Source of the DNA: Aquamicrobium sp. LC103
GTDB lineage: Bacteria > Pseudomonadota > Alphaproteobacteria > Rhizobiales > Rhizobiaceae
Assembly (NCBI RefSeq): GCF_001014615.2
Contig: NZ_LBCQ02000014.1
Coordinates: forward strand, 124,001 to 188,000
Length of the DNA: 64,000 nt
Direction of reading: 5' to 3'
Of this stretch, positions 45,940 through 55,488 are shown in pieces. Position numbers and translations under genes: made by a program. The first letter of the stretch is position 1. Every line of letters begins with the position of its first letter. The notes beneath the pieces are model-generated. The model searched no databases. It was not told where the DNA came from and was given only the letters and a program-made list of their open reading frames with translations.

Positions 45940-46944
45940 TCAATGCCTGATGCGCGGGTTGATGAGGCCGTAGAGCAGGTCGACGGCGAGGTTCACCAGC
46001 ATGATGATGCCGGCGATGATGAGCAGTCCGCCCTGAATGACCGGATAGTCGCGCCTGAACACGGAATCGACCATCCATTTGCCGATGCCCGGCCAGGAGA
46101 AGATCGTCTCCGTCAGGATCGCGCCGGCCATCAGCACGCCGATCTGCAGGCCGATGGTGGTGATCACGGGGATCATCGCGTTGCGCAGCGCGTGCACGCC
46201 GATCACCCGGAAGGGCGAAAGCCCCTTGGCGCGGGCGGTGCGCACGTAGTCCTCGCCGAGCACCTCCAGCATCGCCGAGCGCGTCTGGCGCGCGATGACG
46301 GCGAGCGGGATCGTGCCGAGCACGATCGTCGGCAGGATCAGATGGCTGACCGCCGACTTGAAAGCGCCGGCCTGGCCGGAAAGCAGCGAGTCGATGAGCA
46401 TGAAGCCCGTGACCGGCGGGAAGAAGTACATCAGCGATATTCGTCCCGACACCGGCGTCCAGCCGAGCACGCCTGAAAACAGAATAATCAGCAGCAGGCC
46501 CCACCAGAAGATCGGCATGGAATAGCCGACGAGCGAGACGCCCATGATCGATTGGTCGAAGAACGAGCCGCGCTTGATGGCGGCGATGACGCCCGCCGGC
46601 AGGCCGATGAGCATGGCGAATATGATCGCGCAGATCGACAGTTCCAGCGTCGCCGGGAACAGCGTCAGGAATTCCTGCGCGACCGGCCGCCTGGTGACGA
46701 TCGAATTGCCGAAATCTCCCTGCAGGACGCCGGTGAGATAATCGAAATATTGCACCGGCAGCGGCCGGTCGTAGCCGAGCATCTTCGTAAGCTGCTCGTA
46801 CCGCTCCGGCGCCATCACTCTTTCGCCCGACATCAGCATGACGGGGTCGCCAGGCAGGACGCGGATGAACGCGAAGGCGATGATGGATACCCCGATGAAG
46901 GTCGGGATCAGAACGGCAAGTCTTCCGAGTATGAAGCGAAACAT
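45940..46944 (-). CDS. dppB: Dipeptide/oligopeptide ABC transporter permease (DppB-type)
   Basis: 334 aa permease. The first helix is FILGRLAVLIPTFIGVSIIA, followed by FIRVLPGDPVMLMSGERVMA, the DppB/OppB hallmark; the EAA loop is YVRTARAKGLSPFRVIGVHA. Six helices predicted. The ATG at 46944 is chosen because it gives the standard N-terminus; 25 upstream codons extend toward dppA and are rejected. It lies 93 bases after the dppA stop. Confidence 0.94.
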   Translation of the reverse strand: MFRFILGRLAVLIPTFIGVSIIAFAFIRVLPGDPVMLMSGERVMAPERYEQLTKMLGYDRPLPVQYFDYLTGVLQGDFGNSIVTRRPVAQEFLTLFPATLELSICAIIFAMLIGLPAGVIAAIKRGSFFDQSIMGVSLVGYSMPIFWWGLLLIILFSGVLGWTPVSGRISLMYFFPPVTGFMLIDSLLSGQAGAFKSAVSHLILPTIVLGTIPLAVIARQTRSAMLEVLGEDYVRTARAKGLSPFRVIGVHALRNAMIPVITTIGLQIGVLMAGAILTETIFSWPGIGKWMVDSVFRRDYPVIQGGLLIIAGIIMLVNLAVDLLYGLINPRIRH

Positions 46945-47037
46945 GGTGCTTCCAATCTTCGAGGCGTTGCTCCAGCCCCAATTGCAAACGAAGCGCGCCG
47001 GTTTCCCGGCGCGCTCCAATTTCAGCTCGACACGAGC

Positions 47038-48630
47038 TTATTCCACTAGGTCGACGCCGTCGAAAGCGAAGTCGCCGAGCGGGCTCTGGACGAAGCCCTC
47101 GACCTCCTTGCGCATCGGCACGATCGACAAGGAGTGGTCGAGCGTCGCCCACGGGGCCTCGCGCTTGAAGACGACCTGCGCCTCTTCATAGAGCTTGGTG
47201 CGCTCGGCCTGGTCGGTCTCGGTCTTGGCGGTGTTGACGAGCTTGTCGAACTCCTCGTTGCACCACTGCGCGCGATTGTTGCCGCCCACGGCGGCGCAAC
47301 CGAGCAGGGTATGGAGGAAGTTGTCCGGATCGCCGTTGTCGCCGGTCCAGCCGAGGATGACGGCACCGTCGCGATCCTTCTCCTTCGAGCGGTCGAGATA
47401 TTCGGCCCATTCGTAGGACACGATCTCGACATTGACGCCGATCTGGGAGAAGTCCGACTGGATCAGCTCCGCCGCGCGGCGCGCGTTGAGCATGTAGGGG
47501 CGCGACACGGGCATCGCCCAGACCTTCATCGAAAGGCCGGAGACACCGGCTTCCTCGAGCATCTTCTTGGCGGCTTCCGGATCGTATTTGTCGTCCTCGA
47601 TGCTCTCGTTATACGACCACATCGTCGGCGGGATCGGGTTCTTGGCGGGCGTCGCAGCCCCCTGGAACACGGCATCCACGATCGCCTGCTTGTTGATCGC
47701 CATGTTGAGCGCCTTGCGCACCTCGGGCTTGTCGAACGGCGCCTGCGTGGTGTTGTAGGCGAGATAGGCAACGTTCAGGCCTTCCTGCTCCATCACCTTG
47801 AGGTTGGAATCCGCCTTCATCGCCTCGACGTCGGCCGCGTTCGGGAACGGCATCAGGTGACATTCGCCGGCCTTCAGCTTCTGGAAGCGCACCGAGGCGT
47901 CGGGCGTGATCGCGAAAACCAGATCGTCGATCTTCTGCGCGCCGCCCCAATAGTCCTGATTGGACTTGTAGCGGATTACGGCGTCCTGCTGGTAGGCGAC
48001 GAAGGTGAACGGGCCGGTGCCCAGCGGCTGCTGGTTGAGCTGGACCATGTTGCCGTCGGCTTCGAGCTTGTCGGCGTATTCCTTGGACATGATCGACGCG
48101 AAGGGCATGGCCAGATTGGCGAGGAACGGCGCTTCCTTCTGGTTCAGCACGAATTTGACGGTCATGTCGTCGACCTTCTCGATCGACTTGATGAGATCGG
48201 GGAAGCCCATGCCGTTGAAGTATTCCCAGGCGGCGCCCGCGACATACTGGTGCCACGGATTGTCGGCCTTCAACTGGCGTTCGAAGGAGAAGACCACGTC
48301 GTCGGCGTTGAGCTCACGGGTCGGCGTGAAATAGTCCGTGGTGTGAAACTTGACGCCCGGGCGCAGCTTGAAGGTGTACTCCATGCCGTCGTCGGAAATC
48401 TCCCAGCTTTCGGCGAGACCGGGTTCCGTCTCGGTCGTGCCCGGCTTGAACTCGAGCAGACGGTTGTAGACGGTGTGGGCGGCGGCATCGAAAGTCGTGC
48501 CGGCCGTGTAGAGCGACGGATCGAAGCCTTCCGGCGAACCTTCCGAGCAGTAGACGAATGTCTTCGCGCTCGCCGCGCCAGTCAGCATGGTCGCCGCCAC
48601 GAGCGCAGCCGCGAACGTTGTCTTTCTCAT
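47038..48630 (-). CDS. dppA: Dipeptide/oligopeptide ABC transporter substrate-binding protein (DppA-type)
   Basis: 530 aa periplasmic binding protein of the SBP_bac_5 family. Signal peptide MRKTTFAAALVAATMLTGAA, then mature start KTFVYCSEGSPEGFDPSLYT. The conserved family segment PLGTGPFTFVAYQQDAVIRY sits near residue 190. First gene of the dpp operon; AGGGAG lies before the ATG. It captures peptides or other oligo-compounds for the DppBCDF importer. Confidence 0.95.
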   Translation of the reverse strand: MRKTTFAAALVAATMLTGAASAKTFVYCSEGSPEGFDPSLYTAGTTFDAAAHTVYNRLLEFKPGTTETEPGLAESWEISDDGMEYTFKLRPGVKFHTTDYFTPTRELNADDVVFSFERQLKADNPWHQYVAGAAWEYFNGMGFPDLIKSIEKVDDMTVKFVLNQKEAPFLANLAMPFASIMSKEYADKLEADGNMVQLNQQPLGTGPFTFVAYQQDAVIRYKSNQDYWGGAQKIDDLVFAITPDASVRFQKLKAGECHLMPFPNAADVEAMKADSNLKVMEQEGLNVAYLAYNTTQAPFDKPEVRKALNMAINKQAIVDAVFQGAATPAKNPIPPTMWSYNESIEDDKYDPEAAKKMLEEAGVSGLSMKVWAMPVSRPYMLNARRAAELIQSDFSQIGVNVEIVSYEWAEYLDRSKEKDRDGAVILGWTGDNGDPDNFLHTLLGCAAVGGNNRAQWCNEEFDKLVNTAKTETDQAERTKLYEEAQVVFKREAPWATLDHSLSIVPMRKEVEGFVQSPLGDFAFDGVDLVE

Positions 48631-49006
48631 TTAAGTCACTCCCTGCAGGTTTATTGGTCTCGCTTGAGGCGGACCTTAGAAGCGCGCATATAAGCAAAGT
48701 TCAGAAGCTTAGGGAACTACTAGTTTGATTTCCCTATCGTAAGCAGCATAATGTTCCAACAACGCGCGCCTTATGGGTAATAATTTTCAACACTGACTTC
48801 GGTTTCCTTTTCAAACATTGCGCGTTTTACGCCGAGGGGCGGTCGACCGGGCGCGCATGAAATTTCCATCCACAGGCATCGGCCTCTCACATGCCCTGTG
48901 CATCCGGATTGCGGAGACGACGAGACGGCCCCATGTTGATGGTGAACGATGTACAAGCGCGGCGGGAGAAACCGGCATGCGCGCACCCCGTGAAAGGAGG
49001 GATGGA
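48631..49006. other. Intergenic region with dppA and DUF924 promoters
   Basis: 376 bases between the divergent dppA and DUF924 genes. It includes an A/T-richer stretch (48690-48790) suited to the dppA promoter, with a TTATAT box on the minus strand near 48690. An in-frame extension of the DUF924 gene reaches 48818 but lacks family similarity. No RNA gene or repeat seen. Confidence 0.4.
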
Positions 49007-49558
49007 ATGGAAAAGAATTGGGTCGACGAAGTGCTGGAATTCTGGTTCGTCGAACTGACGCCGGAGGACTGGTATTCGGGCAAGGGCGATCTCGACGACA
49101 GGATCCGCGACCGGTTCGGCCCGCTCTATGAAAGGCTGAAATCGGAGATCGACGTCGAGGCGATCGACGATCCGCGCACGGCGCTTGCCGCGGTCATCGT
49201 CTTCGACCAGTTTCCCCGCAACATGTTCCGCAGGTCGGCCGCCGCCTTCGCCACCGACGACATGGCGGCCGGCGTCGCGCGCCGGGCCGTCGATGCCGAG
49301 TTCGACAGCGGGTTGACGCCCGAGCAGAAGCAGTTCCTCTACATGCCCTTCATGCATTCGGAGGTGACGGCCGACCAGGAACGCTGCGTCGATCTCTTCA
49401 AGACGCTCGCCAACGAGGAAGGGCTCAAATACGCGGTGGAGCATCGCGACATCGTCGCGCGGTTCGGCCGCTTCCCCCACCGTAACCGCGCGCTCGGCCG
49501 CGACAGCACCCAGGACGAGATCGACTTTCTGAAAGGTCACGACGGCTACGGGCAGTAG
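49007..49558 (+). CDS. DUF924 family protein
   Basis: 183 aa helical cytoplasmic protein. It begins MEKNWVDEVLEFWFVELTPE and has the family core LAAVIVFDQFPRNMFRRSAA and YMPFMHSEVTADQERCVDLF. The fold resembles TPR-like helical hairpins; the function is not known. The start at 49007 has AAAGGAGGGATGGA before it, an ideal ribosome site; longer in-frame starts upstream are rejected. A single gene between dppA and the acyl-CoA synthetase gene. Confidence 0.9.
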   Translation: MEKNWVDEVLEFWFVELTPEDWYSGKGDLDDRIRDRFGPLYERLKSEIDVEAIDDPRTALAAVIVFDQFPRNMFRRSAAAFATDDMAAGVARRAVDAEFDSGLTPEQKQFLYMPFMHSEVTADQERCVDLFKTLANEEGLKYAVEHRDIVARFGRFPHRNRALGRDSTQDEIDFLKGHDGYGQ

Positions 49559-49753
49559 GCGAGGGTGAAGAAGCAGTGCTCTGCGAGCGGCAACGGCTTT
49601 TTACGTCAAGGTAAGGCTTGCACGCGCCTTCGTTGTCGCCATAGATAGATAGATCGTCAGATTTAGCCCAACGGGCGCATGACTTATCGATCCGCCGCCA
49701 AAGATACCCATAAAGGCAACGCTCGGCGGATCGGGAAACGAGGAGGGAAAGAC

Positions 49754-52228
49754 TTGGCCAAAGCATCGATGAAATCCGCTTCGACCAAACCGGCGGAGAA
49801 GAAGCCGTCCACGGCAAAAGTGAAGGCGGAGGGCGAAAAGAAGAAAGCGACCGCCGCGGCAAGGAAAACGGCAGGCAAGACATCTCCCGCGAAAGCCGAC
49901 GCGGCGAAGCCGGCGAAGGCCGCTTCCGTGAAGAAGGCGTCCGCGGAGAAGCCCGCGGCGGCGGCCCAACCCGCGAAGAAGACGCCGGCGCCGAAGGCGG
50001 AAGCGACGGCAAAGCCGGCTGCCAAGCGCGCCGCCAGGGCTTCGACCGCCAAGACCACCTCCGTGGCGCGGAAGCCCGCGACCGCAGCGACCAGGAAGGC
50101 CGCGTCCACGAAAGCAAAGGCGGAGAAGCCCGCAAAGCCCGCCGCTTCCAAGACGGCGGCAGCCAAGGCAGCCTCCAAGGCGGCGACGGGACCGGCCGCC
50201 GCGAAACCCGCTTCGAAGGCGAAATCCGCCGCAAAGCCTGCATCCGCGAAGGCGAAATCCGCCAGGCCGCGTGCGGCAAAATCCACGCCGGCGGCAGCGG
50301 TGGGCCTCGTTTCCTCCGCCGCCGTAAGCGAGGTGGCGAAGCCGGCCAAGCCTGCAAAGGCCACCAAGTCCGCAGCCGGCAAGCCTGCCACCGCCAAATC
50401 TGCCGCCGCCAAGGCCCCAGCCAACAAGGCCCCAGCCAAGGAGGCGACGAAGACCATGACCGTCGCGAAGGCGAAGCCGGCCAAGTCGAAGACACCGGCC
50501 GCCAAGAAAGCGGCAACCGCCTCGCCCGTCAAACAGGCCCAGGCGAAATCCAAAGCGAAAGTCGGCGACAAGCCGTGGATCGCCAGCTATCCGCCGGGCA
50601 TCGCAGCCGAGATCGCTCCGATCGAGGACGCCTCGCTGGGCGACATGATGGTGAAAGCCTGCAAGACGTTCGCCTCGCGGCCCGCCTTCACCTGCATGGG
50701 CAAGACGCTCACCTTCGCCGAGCTCGAAGCGCAATCGGCGCATCTCGCCGCCTATTTCCAGTCGAAGGGCATCGCGAAGGGTACGCGCATCGCGCTGATG
50801 ATGCCGAACGTGCTGCAATATCCCGTCGCGATGATGGCCGTCCTGCGCGGCGGCTACACGATCGTCAACGTCAACCCGCTCTACACGCCGCGCGAACTCG
50901 AGCACCAGCTCAAGGATTCGGGAGCGGAAGCCATTGTCATCCTGGAGAACTTCGCGAAGACGCTCGAGACGGTGGTGAAGAACACGCAGGTCAAGCACGT
51001 CGTCGTCGCCTCCATGGGCGACATGCTCGGCACGCTCAAGGGCGCGATCGTCAATTTCGTCGTGCGGCGCGTGAAGAAGATGGTGCCGAACTGGTCGCTG
51101 CCGGGGCACGTCAAGTTCAACGACGCCCTCAACGCCGGCCGCACCAGGGCATTCAAGAAGGTGGACGTCAGCGGCGACGATATCGCCTTCCTGCAATATA
51201 CGGGCGGCACGACCGGCATTTCCAAGGGCGCGATCCTGCTTCACCGCAACGTGCTCGCCAACGTCGCGCAGAACGCGCTGTGGGTGGAAAGCGCCTACGC
51301 CAAGAAGCCGAAGCCGGCGCATCTCATCTATGTCTGCGCGCTGCCGCTCTACCATATCTACGCGCTGACGGTGAACGCGCTCATGGGCATCCAGCAGGGC
51401 GCGCAGAACATCCTCATCGTGAACCCGCGCGACATCCCGGCCTTCGTCAAGGAATTGCAGAAGTATCCCTTCAACGTGTTCCCGGGCCTCAACACGCTGT
51501 TCAACGCGCTGCTCAACAACGAGGATTTCAGGAAGCTCGACTTCAAGCCGCTGCTCCTGACCTTCGGCGGCGGCATGGCGGTGCAGAAGGGGGTGGCGGA
51601 CCGCTGGCAGAAGCTGACCGGCGGGATCATCTCGGAAGGCTACGGCCTGTCCGAAACCGCTCCCGTCGCCACCACCAACCGCTTCGACGCGGACGAGTTC
51701 TCCGGCACGATCGGCCTGCCGATCCCGTCCACCGAGATCTCGATCCGCAACGACGACGGCAAGGAGCTGCCGCTCGGCGAGGTCGGCGAGCTCTGGATAC
51801 GCGGCCCGCAGGTCATGGCCGGCTACTGGAACCGTCCCGACGAAACCGCCAAGGCGATGACCAAGGACGGCTACTTCAAATCGGGCGACATGGGCTTCAT
51901 GGACGAGCGCGGCTACATCAAGGTCGTCGACCGCAAGAAGGACATGATCCTCGTCTCCGGCTTCAACGTCTATCCGAACGAGATCGAGGAGGTGGTCGCG
52001 CTGCATCCCGGCGTGCTGGAGGTGGCGGCCGTCGGCGTGGCGAACGAGAAGTCCGGCGAGGTGCCGAAACTGTTCATCGTCAAGAAAGACCCGAACCTGA
52101 CGGCGCAGGACATCCTCGATTTCTGCAAGGACAAGCTCACCGCCTACAAGCGGCCGAAGGAGATCGAGTTCCGCGCCGAGCTGCCGAAGACGAATGTCGG
52201 CAAGATATTGAGGCGGGAGCTGCGCTGA
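49754..52228 (+). CDS. fadD: Long-chain acyl-CoA synthetase with histone-H1-like N-terminal extension
   Basis: Activates fatty acids to acyl-CoA with ATP. With the TTG start the protein is 824 aa. Residues 1-272 are almost only Ala, Lys, Pro, Ser and Thr in KPA/AAK-type repeats (AKPAKPAKATKSAAGKPATA), like histone H1 or AlgP tails. The FadD part starts at KPWIASYPPGIAAEIAPIED (273 on). AMP-binding motif YTGGTTGISKGA near 482; later GYGLSETAPV and the end KTNVGKILRRELR. TTG at 49754 has AGGAGG seven bases upstream; ATG at 49679 lacks one. The tail is unusual and may bind DNA, polyphosphate or membranes (inference). Confidence 0.88.
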   Translation: MAKASMKSASTKPAEKKPSTAKVKAEGEKKKATAAARKTAGKTSPAKADAAKPAKAASVKKASAEKPAAAAQPAKKTPAPKAEATAKPAAKRAARASTAKTTSVARKPATAATRKAASTKAKAEKPAKPAASKTAAAKAASKAATGPAAAKPASKAKSAAKPASAKAKSARPRAAKSTPAAAVGLVSSAAVSEVAKPAKPAKATKSAAGKPATAKSAAAKAPANKAPAKEATKTMTVAKAKPAKSKTPAAKKAATASPVKQAQAKSKAKVGDKPWIASYPPGIAAEIAPIEDASLGDMMVKACKTFASRPAFTCMGKTLTFAELEAQSAHLAAYFQSKGIAKGTRIALMMPNVLQYPVAMMAVLRGGYTIVNVNPLYTPRELEHQLKDSGAEAIVILENFAKTLETVVKNTQVKHVVVASMGDMLGTLKGAIVNFVVRRVKKMVPNWSLPGHVKFNDALNAGRTRAFKKVDVSGDDIAFLQYTGGTTGISKGAILLHRNVLANVAQNALWVESAYAKKPKPAHLIYVCALPLYHIYALTVNALMGIQQGAQNILIVNPRDIPAFVKELQKYPFNVFPGLNTLFNALLNNEDFRKLDFKPLLLTFGGGMAVQKGVADRWQKLTGGIISEGYGLSETAPVATTNRFDADEFSGTIGLPIPSTEISIRNDDGKELPLGEVGELWIRGPQVMAGYWNRPDETAKAMTKDGYFKSGDMGFMDERGYIKVVDRKKDMILVSGFNVYPNEIEEVVALHPGVLEVAAVGVANEKSGEVPKLFIVKKDPNLTAQDILDFCKDKLTAYKRPKEIEFRAELPKTNVGKILRRELR

Positions 52229-52236
52229 CGCGGGTG

Positions 52237-52892
52237 GTGCGTCCTTCGAGGCTCGCTGCGCTCGCACCTCAGGATGAGGGAGGTCGTGGATCGACCTTCC
52301 TCCTTGGGGGCTCGACGAACACCGGGGGCGGACTCAAACCTTAACCGCCTCGCCCGTGGGGCTCACCCGCACCTCGGGGTCAGGGAGGTCGTGGATCGAC
52401 CTTCCTCCTTGGGGACTCGACGAACACCGGGGGCGGACTCAAACCTTAACCGCCTCGCCCGTGAGGCTCACCCGCACCTCGGATCAGGAAGGTCGTGGAT
52501 CGACCTTCCTCCCGGTGGGCTCGATGGAACACCAAGGGACGGACTCAAACCTTAACCGTCCTGTCTTGAGGCTCGCCGCACCTCGGGGTCAGGGAGGCCG
52601 TGGATCGACCTTCCTCCTTGGGGGCTCGACGAACACCGGGGGCGGACTCAAACCTTAACCGCCTCGCCCGTGGGGCTCACCCACACCTCGGGGTCAGGGA
52701 GGTCGTGGATCGACCTTCCTCCCGGTGGGCTCGATGGGAACACCGCGGGAAGTGCCCGAGTCCTGACGGCCTCGTCCCAAGACGGCACGCATCCGAACAT
52801 CAGCCGATCTTCTGTCGAGCCCACCGGAAGGAGACGATCCACGACCTCCCTCATCCTGAGGTGTGAGCGCAGCGAGCCTCGAAGGACGCATT
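52237..52892. repeat. Array of five ~105-bp tandem repeats with inverted ends
   Basis: The core GGTCGTGGATCGACCTTCCT (or near match) starts at about 52282, 52387, 52491, 52596 and 52701, so the period is 104-105 bases. Units differ by a few substitutions and small indels. The left edge, TGCGTCCTTCGAGGCTCGCT onward, returns in reverse complement at 52838-52892 with one or two changes. As 105 is a multiple of three, repeated-peptide open frames run through it; I regard these as non-coding. It fills the gap between fadD and the HAD phosphatase gene. Confidence 0.9.
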
Positions 52893-52904
52893 ATCCTGAT
52901 CTGC

Positions 52905-53621
52905 CTAGCTCGCCTTGCGCTCCGCCAGAAGCCCCGGCAGGTCGACGATCGAATCGAGCACGACATCGGCAAGCGGCGAGAGCGTCTGGCGCGTGCCGGT
53001 GCCGGAAAGCACGCCGACCGCGAGCCCGACGCCGCCTGCGCGCGCCATTTCGAGGTCGTGGCGGTTGTCGCCGACCATGGCGAGCTGCGAGGGCCTGAGC
53101 CCGGTGAAATCGCAGAAGGCATGGATCGTGTCGGGCGCCGGCTTCGGATTGGCCACCGCGTCGTAGCCATAGGCGGCGTCGAACATCTGCGCGATGCCGA
53201 GCGCGACCAGCGTCCTTTCGGCGCCGCTGGTGGAATCGTTGGTGGCGACGCCGAGCCGCAGGCCGGCGGCGTGCAGCGCCTCGATCGCCTCGTGGCAGCC
53301 CGGCAGGGCAACCGACCTGGCCGCGCCGTTCTCGACCGCGAACCGGTCGAAGGCGTCGACCATAGCCTGTCGGGCGTCACCCGTCAGGCGCGGGTACCAG
53401 AGGCCGACGATATCGGCATTGGTGCCGGCCGCGAAAACGGAATCGGGACGGAAGCGATGCTCGATGAAGTCGAAGCCGGCCATGTCCATCAGGCCATTCG
53501 CCCTTTCGCGGTCTCCCGTCGCCGCCTCCAGCGCCAGAACGTCGCCCACCGCGAACCATGTGGCATGGAAATCGACAAGCGTGCCGTCCTTGTCGAACAG
53601 AATTCCCTTGATGTCGGCCAA
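52905..53621 (-). CDS. HAD-superfamily hydrolase, phosphoglycolate phosphatase-like
   Basis: 238 aa cytoplasmic phosphatase. Motif I FDKDGTLVDF (nucleophile Asp near residue 9), motif II GVATNDSTSG, Lys region VANPKPAPDTI, motif IV MVGDNRHDLEMARAG. Likely dephosphorylates phosphoglycolate or a similar small phosphate ester. The TTG start at 53621 has GGAG upstream and makes the domain complete; it is 5 bases after the pgi stop, so pgi and this gene form an operon. Longer frames through pgi are shadows. Confidence 0.88.
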   Translation of the reverse strand: MADIKGILFDKDGTLVDFHATWFAVGDVLALEAATGDRERANGLMDMAGFDFIEHRFRPDSVFAAGTNADIVGLWYPRLTGDARQAMVDAFDRFAVENGAARSVALPGCHEAIEALHAAGLRLGVATNDSTSGAERTLVALGIAQMFDAAYGYDAVANPKPAPDTIHAFCDFTGLRPSQLAMVGDNRHDLEMARAGGVGLAVGVLSGTGTRQTLSPLADVVLDSIVDLPGLLAERKAS

Positions 53622-53626
53622 GCAAT

Positions 53627-55273
53627 CTACTCCGGCCGGCGCAACTGGCGCATGTGGCGCACGAGGCCCGCCGTCGAGCCGTCGCGGCCGGCAGGTTCCT
53701 CCCTGCCCTCCACGATCGGAAGCAGGCCGGTCGCCAGTTCCTTGCCGAGCTCGACGCCCCATTGGTCGAAGGCGTTGATGCCGAAAAGCTGCGCCTCGAC
53801 GAAGACCCGATGCTCGTAGAGCGCGATGAGGCGGCCAAGGGTTGCCGGATCGAGCTTGCGATAGAGCAGCGTCACCGAAGACCGGTTGCCCGGGAAGACG
53901 CGGTGCGGTGCGATGCGCTCGACCTCGTCGGCGGCCATGCCCTTCGCCAGCATCTGGGCGCGCGCCTCCTCCAGCGTGCGGCCCTTCATCAGCGCTTCCG
54001 ACTGGGCCAGGCAATTGGCGATGAGCAGGTCGTGATGCTGGCGAAGCCCGGGCTCGTGGCCTTCCGCCGCGATCAGGAACTCGACCGGAATGACGTCGGT
54101 GCCCTGGTGAAGAAGCTGGAAGAAGGCGTGCTGGCCGTTGGTGCCCGGCTCACCCCAGACGAGCGGACCGGTCGGTGTTGCGACGGGCGAGCCGTCGATC
54201 GTCACGCGCTTGCCGTTCGATTCCATGTCGAGCTGCTGCAGATAGGCCGGCAGGCGCGCGAGGCGCTGGTCGTAGGGGATCACGGCGCGGGCGGGATAAT
54301 CGCAGACGACACGATGCCAGTAACCGATGAGGCCCATCATCGCGGGGATGTTCTCCTGCAGCGGCGCTGTCTCGAAATGGCGGTCCATCTCGTGCGCGCC
54401 GGCGAGGAATTCGCCGAACCTTTCCGGGCCGATTGCGATCATGATCGGCAGACCGATCGCCGACCAGAGCGAATAACGTCCGCCCACCCAGTCCCAGAAA
54501 CCGAAGATACGGTCCGCGGGAATGCCGAAATCCGCGACCTTGTCGAGCGCGGTGGAGACGGCGGCGAAATGCGAGCCCACCGCCGCCGCTCCAAGCTTCT
54601 CCTCCACCCAGCGCCGCGCGGTCGCGGCATTGGTCATTGTCTCGATCGTGGTGAAGGTCTTGGAGGCGACGATGAAGAAGGTGGTCTCGGGGTCGAGTGG
54701 CGCAAGCGTGTCGGCGATGTGTGCGCCATCGACGTTGGAGACGAAATGCGCGCGCGGGCCGTCATGGTAGGGTGCGAGCGCCAGCGTCGCCATCGCCGGC
54801 CCGAGGTCGGAACCGCCAATGCCGATATTGACGATGTCGGTGATCTTCCTGCCGGTCGCGCCGACGATCGCGCCGCTGCGCAAGCCGTCGGCGAAGGTGC
54901 CCATCGCGTCGAGCACGGCACGCACCTCGCCGGACACGTTCTCGCCGTCGACCAGGATCTCGCGATCGGAGCAATCACGCAGAGCCACATGCAGCACCGC
55001 CCTGCCCTCGGTCGCGTTGATGCGCTCGCCGAAAAACATGGCCGCGCGCCGCGCCTCCACGCCCGCGGCATTTGCAAGCGCCTGCAGCAGCGCCAGCGTT
55101 TCCGCCGTTACCGCGCATTTGGAGAAATCGAAAAGCAGGTCGTCGTGTCGGAGCGAGAAGCTGTCGAATCGGTCGGGGTCCTGCGCGAAAGCGACGCGCA
55201 TGTCGAACGGACGGGACGCCGCGTGGTGATTCTTCAGCGCGTTGAGTGCGGAGGAAAAGCTCTGCGTGTCCAA
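53627..55273 (-). CDS. pgi: Glucose-6-phosphate isomerase
   Basis: 548 aa, interconverts glucose-6-phosphate and fructose-6-phosphate. PGI signatures visible: [20 protein letters not shown] near 150, [17 protein letters not shown] near 205, [20 protein letters not shown] near 265, and the C-terminal [15 protein letters not shown] near 508. Cytoplasmic. First gene of a two-gene unit with the HAD phosphatase. ATG at 55273 ([10 protein letters not shown]). Its promoter shares the 215-base gap with the divergent MocR gene. Confidence 0.97.
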   Translation of the reverse strand: MDTQSFSSALNALKNHHAASRPFDMRVAFAQDPDRFDSFSLRHDDLLFDFSKCAVTAETLALLQALANAAGVEARRAAMFFGERINATEGRAVLHVALRDCSDREILVDGENVSGEVRAVLDAMGTFADGLRSGAIVGATGRKITDIVNIGIGGSDLGPAMATLALAPYHDGPRAHFVSNVDGAHIADTLAPLDPETTFFIVASKTFTTIETMTNAATARRWVEEKLGAAAVGSHFAAVSTALDKVADFGIPADRIFGFWDWVGGRYSLWSAIGLPIMIAIGPERFGEFLAGAHEMDRHFETAPLQENIPAMMGLIGYWHRVVCDYPARAVIPYDQRLARLPAYLQQLDMESNGKRVTIDGSPVATPTGPLVWGEPGTNGQHAFFQLLHQGTDVIPVEFLIAAEGHEPGLRQHHDLLIANCLAQSEALMKGRTLEEARAQMLAKGMAADEVERIAPHRVFPGNRSSVTLLYRKLDPATLGRLIALYEHRVFVEAQLFGINAFDQWGVELGKELATGLLPIVEGREEPAGRDGSTAGLVRHMRQLRRPE

Positions 55274-55382
55274 GGTTCGCTCCTGGAATGAGAGGGCCGG
55301 CGCCTGCCGACAGGCGCTCGGCGTTTTACGCCCGGGGCGGGTGGTCGTTCAAGCCGCAAATGGACCAAGGCGGATCGATCAC

Positions 55383-55430
55383 TGGCACAAATTGGTATGA
55401 TCAAAATATTTCATTGGCGCAAATCATTGG
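55383..55430 (+). promoter_or_regulatory. Direct repeats upstream of the MocR gene (putative operator)
   Basis: TGGCACAAAT at 55383-55392 and TGGCGCAAAT at 55415-55424, start-to-start 32 bases, about three helical turns. ATTGG follows each copy (55391-55395 and 55426-55430). MocR/PdxR/TauR regulators bind such direct repeats, so autoregulation is likely. Confidence 0.55.
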
Positions 55431-55488
55431 ACCAGACTTGAATGGGCTGAGCCAGCCACGGGCTTTTCTTGTGCACGAGGAACAAGGC

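Noticed and set aside
52274-52866. Repeated-peptide open frames in the tandem array
   Set aside because: The 105-base period is divisible by three, so any open frame stays open. No ribosome site or family similarity.
52237-52892. CRISPR array
   Set aside because: Units are about 105 bases and similar along their full length. There are no short repeats with unique spacers and no cas genes.
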